Both the position numbers and the translations under genes were made by a program. Below are positions 54,792 through 62,074 of a DNA stretch of 64,000 nt, one piece after another (the stretch's first letter is position 1; the number at the start of each line of letters is the position of its first letter). This DNA is from Caproicibacterium sp. BJN0003 (GTDB lineage Bacteria > Bacillota > Clostridia > Oscillospirales > Acutalibacteraceae). Under the pieces are notes generated by a model, which worked only from the letters and a program-made list of their open reading frames with translations, did not search any database and was not told the origin of the DNA. Where the stretch lies: NCBI RefSeq assembly GCF_026314295.1, contig NZ_CP111108.1, positions 310,001 to 374,000 on the forward strand. Direction: 5' to 3'.

Positions 54792-55801
54792 AATTGTTTC
54801 TAAAAAGAATTGGGTGCTGGCTTATTCTGCTGCTGTTAACGGATTTGACCTTTATCCTGATGACATGGCTGCTTCGTCCGGATGCGATGAAAAGCATAGG
54901 CCTGTTTATTTTGCTTTTTACAGCGATCATTATTGGGGTTGGTTATTTTTTGCAGTGTCGAACTCAAAAAAAAGAGATCAATGCGGTTGAAAGTTTTCTT
55001 AATGATCCAAATGAAGCTACAAAAAAGGCCCTTGTCGTTACACTTGACGATCCATGGGCGCATGTGATTGAAACGGTGTATGCAAGGCTTAAAAAGCAAA
55101 ATGCTGATCTTAACGAAAAACAGCTTAATTTGCAGAATTATCAGGAGTATATAGAGGCATGGACGCATGAAATCAAAACGCCGATGTCTCTGATGACTTT
55201 GGTGTTGGAAAACCATAAAGACGAAATGAGCCCGTATGTTTACAGCAGGATGGAGCATTCGAGGTGGCAGATCAGTGAAGATGTCGAAAAAATTCTCTAT
55301 TATGCCCGCTTACAAACGACTCATGTGGATTACAATTTTACCCGGTTTAGATTGGATGAGTGTGCCCAAGAAGTCATCAGAGAATTTGTATCTCTTATAG
55401 AAGAAAAGCAGATAGACCTTGTGACGAAATGGAGTCCCGCAACAGTTGTTTCAGATAGAAAAGTTCTTGCCTTTATGATTACACAACTGCTCAGTAATGC
55501 CGTCAAATACGCAGCAAAAAAAGGCGGACAAGTTTTTGTATCCACCTGGCAGGACGATGATGATCATAAAATTCATCTTTACGTGAGGGATAACGGAACG
55601 GGGGTTCCGCCGGAGGATGCACCGTTTATTTTTGAGAAAGGGTTCACCGGAAACCACCCTGACCGTCAAAAAGCAACCGGAATGGGTCTTTATTTAGTGA
55701 AAAAATACGCTGAGGCGCTTTCCGCTGAAGTAAACTTGAAAAATGGATTCTCGGGAGGCAGCGGGTTTGGCATTGAACTGATCTTTCCTTGTGTATTATA
55801 A
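54788..55801 (+). CDS. intramembrane-sensing histidine kinase, BceS-type
   Basis: A 337-residue kinase with two close membrane helices (about 9-28 and 36-55) and almost no outside loop, as in BceS, which is controlled by its transporter. H-box EAWTHEIKTPMSLM (His127), QLLSNAVKYA (N), DNGTGVPPED (G1), GFTGN and GMGLYLVKKYAEAL (G2) are intact. It ends the module. Confidence 0.93.
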   Translation: MKLFLKRIGCWLILLLLTDLTFILMTWLLRPDAMKSIGLFILLFTAIIIGVGYFLQCRTQKKEINAVESFLNDPNEATKKALVVTLDDPWAHVIETVYARLKKQNADLNEKQLNLQNYQEYIEAWTHEIKTPMSLMTLVLENHKDEMSPYVYSRMEHSRWQISEDVEKILYYARLQTTHVDYNFTRFRLDECAQEVIREFVSLIEEKQIDLVTKWSPATVVSDRKVLAFMITQLLSNAVKYAAKKGGQVFVSTWQDDDDHKIHLYVRDNGTGVPPEDAPFIFEKGFTGNHPDRQKATGMGLYLVKKYAEALSAEVNLKNGFSGGSGFGIELIFPCVL

Positions 55802-55985
55802 ACAATTAATAGCTGCAGTTATGACGGGATTTTAATTGAAAAGTTATAGAATATTACGAATGAAAAAATAAATTAATTAAAATATTTCCCTAATTAGTTA
55901 GGGACTTATACTACAATAAAGGCAAAATATAAAATGAAATCCTTATACTGTTCCATATTGTGTCTTTAAATTCTTGAAAAAATAT

Positions 55986-56014
55986 TTGACACGTGTCTTT
56001 TTATAGTGTATAAT
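55986..56014 (+). promoter_or_regulatory. orphan consensus promoter with palindromic -35 region
   Basis: TTGACA (55986-55991), 17-base spacer, TATAAT (56009-56014), both perfect. The -35 overlaps the palindrome GACACGTGTC (55988-55997), and another GACAC follows the -10. It fires toward a terminator starting only 16 bases downstream, and no gene lies between. Confidence 0.65.
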
Positions 56015-56029
56015 TCGACACATAACAGC

Positions 56030-56066
56030 AAAGGCGCTGCGGGTTTTTCCCGCAGCGCCTTTTTTG
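56030..56066. terminator. strong terminator next to the orphan promoter
   Basis: AAAGGCGCTGCGGG pairs perfectly with CCCGCAGCGCCTTT around TTTTT, then TTTTTT. It is also suited to end the leftward regulator gene transcript whose stop is at 56080. Confidence 0.93.
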
Positions 56067-56079
56067 TTAGCGTAATTTG

Positions 56080-57381
56080 TTATGGTAATTTTTGAAAAAG
56101 GATCTTATAAATCTTGGCAGGCCGTCCCCGTAAATTAAGTTGGCGATTATATTGAACGGTCGCAGCCCCTCCGGCTTCCAGCTTTGAAAGAATACGGGAT
56201 GCGCTACGGGTAGTAACGTTCAAAAAGAAGGCTAACTCTTCTGCAGACAAAGTATCACTGCCCTTCTGATTGAGAACAGAAATGATTTTGCTCAGATAAA
56301 GTGGGGAAACAGAAAGGCTTTTGCTTAGATTTGAAAGATGCTGATTCGGAGAATCTGTATAACTGATTCTCCGAGCGCTGGAAAGCGGCCCAATGATTAC
56401 ATTATCCGCGGTGACAATAAAAGCAGCAGAACCTTTGCGCAGAAAAGCTTCTTTTATTGCTCGCTGCGCGTTACGGTGTGCGTCGATCACGTTATTGGAG
56501 CAGCCCCAGCCTACACAGACTGGAAAATCCAGATTATTTTGCAAAAATGTCATAACAGGACAGGTGGTGTATTGCTGAGACATTTCTTTTAGAACTGCAA
56601 TATTTGTGGTTAATTCATAATGGTTTCCATGCTCATAAATAAGAAAAGGCATACCAAGCTGCTTATTGCAAATCTGTAACTGCGCAGATAACGCGACGCG
56701 TTGTGCCTCTGTCATAGTGTGTGCCGTGCCAACCAGCCCGATACAGGCTGCGGAGTCATGCATAGAAACAGCACTGAGCTGCATAATTAGGCCGCGAAAA
56801 GTTTCTATCATAGATTCAGTTGAAGGGTATAAAAACTCATGCCGAATATGATTTTCATTGAAGTATTCGTCCATACTGCCGAATCGAGTGACTAATAAAT
56901 CAGCCTTGCCACTGTCCCAAACCTGGCGATAATATTCGCGTAAGGGCTTGTACCACTCAACAGCATCTACTGTATCCCAATCAATGGGAGCCGTACCAAG
57001 GAGAGGCATATCTGGTTTGTTAAAAATAGAAGTAAAATCAACCGGTATTTGTGGCCGATCAAAATAGACCCGCGAAAAATCTAGCTGTGGGTTTTGTATC
57101 GCCAAACGCGCAATCAGTTTGTAATAATCGCGGTCAGTAATATTGAAATAGGTAAAAGGTTTTAGAAGATTATTATACTTTTTAACAATGATTTCATAAG
57201 GATAGGAGCCACTGAATAAAAGCCCATCAAACTGGTTAGCATTTTTTTCATATAAAAATTCCAAATGCTCCAGAGAAGAATAAGGCAAATAAGTGATGTT
57301 GCTGTATGTGCGCATTTCCTTATCAATGCGCATGATATACCGCAGAGACTGCTCCGTAGTGAATACACCAATAAAATACAT
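56080..57381 (-). CDS. transcriptional regulator with C-terminal winged helix, divergent from abgB-like gene
   Basis: The 433-residue protein starts at ATG 57381 after GAGAGGA. The N-terminal region (1-120), with FDGLLFSGSYPYEIIVKKY, looks like a sensor fold. The middle (about 285-340) has VCVGWGCSNNVIDAHRNAQRA and FIVTADNVIIGPL, reminiscent of the degenerate cyclase-like domain of CdaR-type regulators. The C terminus (about 375-430) is a winged helix (LSAEELAFFLNVTTRSASRILSKLE). No membrane segment is seen. It probably controls the divergent amidohydrolase and permease genes; ligand unknown. Confidence 0.75.
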   Translation of the reverse strand: MYFIGVFTTEQSLRYIMRIDKEMRTYSNITYLPYSSLEHLEFLYEKNANQFDGLLFSGSYPYEIIVKKYNNLLKPFTYFNITDRDYYKLIARLAIQNPQLDFSRVYFDRPQIPVDFTSIFNKPDMPLLGTAPIDWDTVDAVEWYKPLREYYRQVWDSGKADLLVTRFGSMDEYFNENHIRHEFLYPSTESMIETFRGLIMQLSAVSMHDSAACIGLVGTAHTMTEAQRVALSAQLQICNKQLGMPFLIYEHGNHYELTTNIAVLKEMSQQYTTCPVMTFLQNNLDFPVCVGWGCSNNVIDAHRNAQRAIKEAFLRKGSAAFIVTADNVIIGPLSSARRISYTDSPNQHLSNLSKSLSVSPLYLSKIISVLNQKGSDTLSAEELAFFLNVTTRSASRILSKLEAGGAATVQYNRQLNLRGRPAKIYKILFQKLP

Positions 57382-57454
57382 GAAAACGTCCTCTCACTAT
57401 ACAACTATTATTCATTATAGTTATATACTACAAAAATGATAAAAGCAAGACAAA

Positions 57455-57661
57455 TGTCCAAAAATACGTCTAAAAATTTTAAAAGAGACAAATAGGATAT
57501 AAAATGTCTGAAAAATAGTTTCTTTATTAAATAATGACCAAGTCTTGAATTTATCCTTTGTAGAAAAGGGAAAAGATTGTTTTTAAGCATAAATTTTGCT
57601 TGACCGAGTGATGCCTTAATGGTATATTTTAATTGAAATTTCCGAAAGGTGTCTGAAAATA
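57455..57661 (+). promoter_or_regulatory. four degenerate 12-base repeats, candidate operators
   Basis: TGTCCAAAAATA (57455), CGTCTAAAAATT (57467, directly adjacent), TGTCTGAAAAAT (57505) and TGTCTGAAAATA (57650) fit NGTCYRAAAAWW. Two lie upstream of the regulator gene start and one just downstream of the predicted amidohydrolase transcription start. Confidence 0.45.
57600..57628 (+). promoter_or_regulatory. promoter of the abgB-like gene
   Basis: TTGACC (57600-57605), 17-base spacer, TATATT (57623-57628). The leader would be about 150 bases long. Confidence 0.65.
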
Positions 57662-57787
57662 TAGTAAAAATTTCGTTTATTAGTTTAATGATTTTAGATT
57701 CAGCATCTTTTACTTTATTTGAGAGTCCATGGGTAACTACTTTAAAAAGCAGCAATTACAGCATAGACGGAAAGGACCACAAATATT

Positions 57788-59233
57788 ATGTCAACTCGTA
57801 AAGAACAAGCAATTAATTTTATTGATGAAAAGGAGAAAATGCTCACTGGAATGAGCGACTTTTTATGGGATCATCCGGAAATCGGATACCATGAAACGAA
57901 GGCCGCCAAATTGTTTTGCGAGACCTTGCAGCAAGAAGGGTTTACAGTCGAACGTCCATTGGCCGGAATCCCGACTGCATTTTCCGGAACATTTGGTTCA
58001 GGAGCACCTATCATTGGATTTTTGGGAGAGTTTGATGCACTGCCTGGTCTGAGTCAGGTTTCCCAATGTCCGGAAAAAAAGGCGATTGAAGTTGGTGGAG
58101 CCGGCCACGGCTGCGGACATAATTTGTTGGGGGTAGGATCCCTTGCGGCGGCAATCGCAGTAAAGCATTATCTGGAAGAAAGCGGCTTGCCGGGAACTGT
58201 CAAATTTTTTGGGTGTCCGGCTGAAGAAGGCGGTGCCGGAAAAGGGTTTATGGCGCGTGACGGTGCTTTTGATGAATTGGATATTGCCTTTAGTTGGCAC
58301 CCTGGAGAAGTGAATAGCGTGGCACGTGAAAGCACGATGGCAAACTATCAGGCCTGTTATCACTTCTATGGCGTTTCTTCTCATGCCGCCATGTCCCCGG
58401 AACTTGGACGCAGTGCATTGGATGCTTTGGAACTGATGAATACTGGCGTGCAGTATTTGCGCGAACACATGCCAATGGATAATCGCGTTCACTATGCAAT
58501 TACGGATACAGGCGGTACACTCCCGGGAGTCGTTCAGCCTTATGCTGAGGGATTATATCTAATGCGTGCACCGCAGCTTGGACAAGCGAAAGACCTGTAT
58601 GAAAGGGTCAACCGTATTGCTAAGGGTGCGGCAATGATGACGGATACACGGGTGGAAATTGAATTTGTAAAGGCCTGTTCCAATACTGTACTCAATACCA
58701 ACCTGCTTCAAGTTTTACAAAAAAATCTAGAACAGATTTCTGTACCGGAATTTTCAAAAGAAGATTTTGCGTTGGCAAAGGCTATGCGTGCAACTCAAAA
58801 AGGGAGTGCTTCCTATTTTGATGAGCTTCTTCTGGATGTCACTGACCCGGAAGAACAGGAAAAGCTTTCTCAAAATTCTGACAGCGATATACATAATGTG
58901 GCGATGCCTTTCCCAATGGAACATCAAGGCTTTGCCTCTTCGGATGTGGGAGATGTTAGCTGGGTGTGTCCGGTGGCTCAGTTGAATATAGCCACGATGC
59001 CCGCAGGAACTGCCATGCATTCCTGGCAAGAAGTTGCGGTAGGAAAAAGCGGAATGGCGCATAAAGGAATGCTCTATGCCGGTAAGGTACTTGCAGGTGC
59101 AGCGATCGATGTATTAAAAGACCCTGCTGTTATTGATCGCGCTAAACAGGAAAAGCTGAAAAGAACAAAATCCCAGGTGTATTGTGCTCCTATTCCAAAA
59201 GAGATAAAACCAAAGATTCCTCAAGACGTATAA
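57788..59233 (+). CDS. M20-family amidohydrolase, AbgB-like
   Basis: A 481-residue zinc peptidase/amidohydrolase with GEFDALPGL, GHGCGHNLLG (metal ligands), PAEEGGAGKGFMARDGAFD, the dimerisation-domain YGVSSHAAMSPE and late SSDVGDVSWVCP. The length and motifs match AbgB, the p-aminobenzoyl-glutamate hydrolase subunit of E. coli. AbgA is absent, and the next gene encodes an SLC13-type permease rather than AbgT. A glutamate-releasing N-acyl amino acid hydrolase is likely; the exact substrate is not. AAAGGA precedes the ATG. Confidence 0.88.
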   Translation: MSTRKEQAINFIDEKEKMLTGMSDFLWDHPEIGYHETKAAKLFCETLQQEGFTVERPLAGIPTAFSGTFGSGAPIIGFLGEFDALPGLSQVSQCPEKKAIEVGGAGHGCGHNLLGVGSLAAAIAVKHYLEESGLPGTVKFFGCPAEEGGAGKGFMARDGAFDELDIAFSWHPGEVNSVARESTMANYQACYHFYGVSSHAAMSPELGRSALDALELMNTGVQYLREHMPMDNRVHYAITDTGGTLPGVVQPYAEGLYLMRAPQLGQAKDLYERVNRIAKGAAMMTDTRVEIEFVKACSNTVLNTNLLQVLQKNLEQISVPEFSKEDFALAKAMRATQKGSASYFDELLLDVTDPEEQEKLSQNSDSDIHNVAMPFPMEHQGFASSDVGDVSWVCPVAQLNIATMPAGTAMHSWQEVAVGKSGMAHKGMLYAGKVLAGAAIDVLKDPAVIDRAKQEKLKRTKSQVYCAPIPKEIKPKIPQDV

Positions 59234-59317
59234 AAACAGATTCAAAATGGTCAAGTTGCCTTTTCTGTGCAGAGAAGTTCAACAATATTAATTTGGTTTA
59301 ATAAGGAGGAAGAAGAA

Positions 59318-60598
59318 ATGTCCCAGATGACAATATGTTTATTAATTTTTGCATTTATGATTGTCTCGTTTTTTATGAAAAAGATACCAATGTCAGTCAC
59401 CTCAATGCTGGTTATGGTGCTTTTAATTATCACTGGATGTATCGACGTAAAAACAGCATTGCCGTCTTTTGGCAGCACAACTGTCGTTACAATGGTTTGT
59501 ATGTTTATCGTTGCTGCGGGTTTAAGCCGTACCCAGATGATCGCTCATCTATCTAAAATGCTTTATAAGGTGACCAAAGGTTCCTTTACGAAAGTTCTCG
59601 CTACTTATGTTGTAATGACTTGCATTCTGGGACAGTTTATTCCCAGTATCGTAGCACTTTTTGCTTTGGTTTATCCGTTGGTGCAGGGCATGTGCGACGA
59701 AATGCATATCAGTCCGTCTAAAATGATGTATCCAATTGCAATCGCATCAGTGTCCTGCGCATTTATTATAGAGCCTATCGGCCCTTATGCAGCATGGTAT
59801 ATCACTGATAACGGCTACCTGCAATCCTATGGTTGGACTGCTACTCAGTTTAACATGTGGACAGAAACATCTGTTATATTCCCAGTTGGAATTATCACCC
59901 TTTTGTTAGCAATCTTTGTAGTTCCAAAATTTTTACCGGAACAGCCGGAAATGCCAACCAGCATGGTACAAGGTCATGAACTCAAGCATCAGGAACCACT
60001 TAGCCCTGTGCGTGAAGTTTTGGGATATGGCGTGTTTGTAGCAGTTATTATTGCTTTGATGTTGGGTGTTCCTTCTTGGGAAGCTACCATGATTGGTGCT
60101 ATCGTGATCGTAGCGAGTGGTGTTTTGACCGAGCGTGAAGCAATCAATAACATGAATATGGACATTATCCTGCTGTATGTAGGCGTAGTTGTTATGGGCA
60201 ATGCATTGGGTCAGACCGGTGCTGCAGACATGTTAGGAAAATGGCTTGCTTCTATACTTGGCCATACAACCAATGGCTATCTCATTGGAGCGGCATTCTA
60301 TATTGTTGCTTTCTTAATGACCTCAGTACTGTACAATCGTGCTGTTACGACAGTGCTGGAACCGTTAGCTATTATGACCTGCGTTTCTATGGGCTGCGAT
60401 CCGCGCGGACCAATCATCCTGTGCGCACTGGCATCCATGTCTTCACTGATTACCCCGATGGCAACTGCCGTTGTGCCAATGGCTATGGGCGCTGGCGGAT
60501 ACAGCCAGAAAACTATTTTGAAAGCTGGGCTGCTTCCTGGTGTTATTCGTGGCGTGGTTGGTGTCTTAATTGCAATGACATTATACCCGATAGGATGA
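59318..60598 (+). CDS. SLC13/IT-superfamily anion permease
   Basis: ATG 59318 follows AAGGAGGAAG. The 426-residue membrane protein has about 11-12 helices. PSFGSTTVVTMVCMFIVAAGLS, FIPSIVALFALVYP and NRAVTTVLEPLA with SSLITPMATAV form the two inverted repeat halves with helical hairpins, as in DASS/CitT-like transporters. It likely imports the substrate, or exports the product, of the AbgB-like enzyme 84 bases upstream. A hairpin GATTTGTTT/AAACAAATC overlaps its stop. Confidence 0.85.
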   Translation: MSQMTICLLIFAFMIVSFFMKKIPMSVTSMLVMVLLIITGCIDVKTALPSFGSTTVVTMVCMFIVAAGLSRTQMIAHLSKMLYKVTKGSFTKVLATYVVMTCILGQFIPSIVALFALVYPLVQGMCDEMHISPSKMMYPIAIASVSCAFIIEPIGPYAAWYITDNGYLQSYGWTATQFNMWTETSVIFPVGIITLLLAIFVVPKFLPEQPEMPTSMVQGHELKHQEPLSPVREVLGYGVFVAVIIALMLGVPSWEATMIGAIVIVASGVLTEREAINNMNMDIILLYVGVVVMGNALGQTGAADMLGKWLASILGHTTNGYLIGAAFYIVAFLMTSVLYNRAVTTVLEPLAIMTCVSMGCDPRGPIILCALASMSSLITPMATAVVPMAMGAGGYSQKTILKAGLLPGVIRGVVGVLIAMTLYPIG

Positions 60599-60986
60599 TT
60601 TGTTTGATCTGCACAGAAACAAATCTTGATATAAGAAAAATGGCTTAATAATAAATACTGACAGAGCAATCCATCAGAATCGTAATATAGACGAAAATGT
60701 GGCAGCAAAGAACAGAGCGATTTTAATACCATTGGGTATTTTGATTGCTCTGTTTTTCTATAAATGGCTAATTAGTATAAATATTGAAAAGATAAAAAAG
60801 AAAATATCTTAATAATAATTTTTTAGTCATATTTTAGAATAAAACCAAATTTTTTAACAGATCATTAACAGATTACTGGAAAAATATGATATACTAAAAG
60901 CAAGAATTTAGTCATTTGTCGGATGATAAAAGAGAATCAGCGCAGATGGTTGAATCCAAAAAATCAAAGAAAAAGGAGTGTTTTTT
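60599..60986 (+). other. intergenic spacer before superoxide reductase
   Basis: Contains a terminator (60711-60757) and an upstream copy of its 5' arm (ACAGAGCAATC, 60661-60671). No gene is supported. The A/T-rich part 60770-60960 carries no promoter I would assign with confidence. Confidence 0.65.
60711..60757 (+). terminator. terminator after the SLC13-type permease gene
   Basis: AACAGAGC/GCTCTGTT outer arms, inner AATACC/GGTATT, then five T. Confidence 0.85.
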
Positions 60987-61370
60987 ATGTCCAAACTGAA
61001 GTTCTATATTTGCCGTCATTGTGGGAACATTGTCGTCAAAGTACATGATAGTGGAGTTCCGGTTGTGTGCTGCGGAGAGAAGATGCAGGAGCTTGTTCCG
61101 AATACGACAGACGCAGCTGTTGAGAAGCATGTTCCAGTGATCGAAGTTTCAGGCAGTACTGTTACGGTCAAAGTTGGCAGTACTCCGCATCCGATGACCC
61201 AAGAGCATTCAATCCAGTGGATCTGTTTGGAAACCAAAAATGGTTATCAGCACAAGGCATTGCACCCCGGAGAAGAGCCGAAAGCAGTGTTTGCACTGAC
61301 ATCAGACGATCAGCCGACCGTAGCTTATGCTTATTGCAATCTGCATGGACTCTGGAAAGCAGAAGCTTAA
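60987..61370 (+). CDS. desulfoferrodoxin / superoxide reductase
   Basis: The 127-residue two-domain enzyme reduces superoxide to peroxide without making oxygen, typical of anaerobes. The N-terminal desulforedoxin iron site is CRHC (Cys9, Cys12) plus VCCGEKM (Cys28, Cys29). The C-terminal catalytic iron site has HVPVIE, HPM, EHSIQW and CNLHGLW (His and Cys ligands). ATG 60987 follows AAAGGAGTG. No rubredoxin gene is next to it. Confidence 0.95.
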   Translation: MSKLKFYICRHCGNIVVKVHDSGVPVVCCGEKMQELVPNTTDAAVEKHVPVIEVSGSTVTVKVGSTPHPMTQEHSIQWICLETKNGYQHKALHPGEEPKAVFALTSDDQPTVAYAYCNLHGLWKAEA

Positions 61371-61436
61371 ATGGCAGCCAAAAATGCAGTCAAGGGTAAA
61401 TTGACTGTGCAATAATAAGCTGAAATTTTTATTGTG

Positions 61437-61484
61437 AAAGAGCCGATCCCTTTTGCTTCCTGCAAAAGCGATTGGCTCTTTTTT
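61437..61484 (+). terminator. terminator after superoxide reductase gene
   Basis: AAAGAGCCGATC and GATTGGCTCTTT, with inner CTTTTGC/GCAAAAG, then T-run. Confidence 0.9.
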
Positions 61485-61548
61485 GTATGATACGAGGGAA
61501 AATATATGCAGATTTTAATCCAGCAAAATCTTAAAAGGAGGAATTTCC

Positions 61549-62061
61549 ATGTCAAAGCTGCAGATCGTTTTAGGAGATATTACGAAAATGCAGGTAGATG
61601 CAATCGTTAATGCTGCTAATACAACTCTTTTGGGAGGCGGCGGAGTAGACGGTGCAATTCATCGTGCGGCAGGGCCAAAACTTTTGGAAGAATGTCGGAC
61701 GCTGGGCGGCTGCTCTACCGGTGAAGCGAAAATCACCGGCGGATACCGGTTGCCGGCAAAGTATGTGATTCATACGCCGGGACCTGTTTTTCACGGGGGA
61801 AAGAGTGGAGAAGTACAGCTTTTGAAAAACTGCTATCGAAATTGCCTGAGCTTGGCGCAGAAAGCGCATTGTCACACCGTTGCTTTTCCATCAATCAGTA
61901 CTGGAATTTATCGTTTTCCACTCTCAGAGGCAGCAAAAATTGCGGTTTCTGAGATCTTAGAATTTTTAAAGTCTGATTGTGGCATTGAAACGGTTTATAT
62001 GGTCTGTTTTGATCCTATTACGGAGAAAGCCTATCAGAAGGCGTTGCAAGAATTATCCTAA
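61549..62061 (+). CDS. macrodomain protein (O-acetyl-ADP-ribose deacetylase-like)
   Basis: A 170-residue single macrodomain. [30 protein letters not shown] is the ADP-ribose-binding start (here cited in part: [18 protein letters not shown]), and [12 protein letters not shown] the second loop. It matches the E. coli YmdB/MacroD type, which hydrolyses O-acetyl-ADP-ribose or mono-ADP-ribosyl groups. AAAGGAGG precedes the ATG. It is convergent with the P-type ATPase gene. Confidence 0.93.
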   Translation: MSKLQIVLGDITKMQVDAIVNAANTTLLGGGGVDGAIHRAAGPKLLEECRTLGGCSTGEAKITGGYRLPAKYVIHTPGPVFHGGKSGEVQLLKNCYRNCLSLAQKAHCHTVAFPSISTGIYRFPLSEAAKIAVSEILEFLKSDCGIETVYMVCFDPITEKAYQKALQELS

Positions 62062-62074
62062 TCACTTTTGTTAT

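Larger units (their letters stand above)
57382..57787 (+). other. divergent spacer between regulator and amidohydrolase gene
   Basis: Very AT-rich. It contains the promoter at 57600-57628 and TGTC-type repeats at 57455, 57467, 57505 and 57650. No convincing gene; an open minus-strand frame of 115 codons is compositionally just AT-rich DNA without a ribosome site. Confidence 0.65.

Noticed and set aside
57408-57755. Minus-strand 115-codon frame in the regulator-abgB spacer
   Set aside because: AT-rich, Phe/Leu/Lys-biased, no ribosome site, and it covers the abgB-like promoter region.
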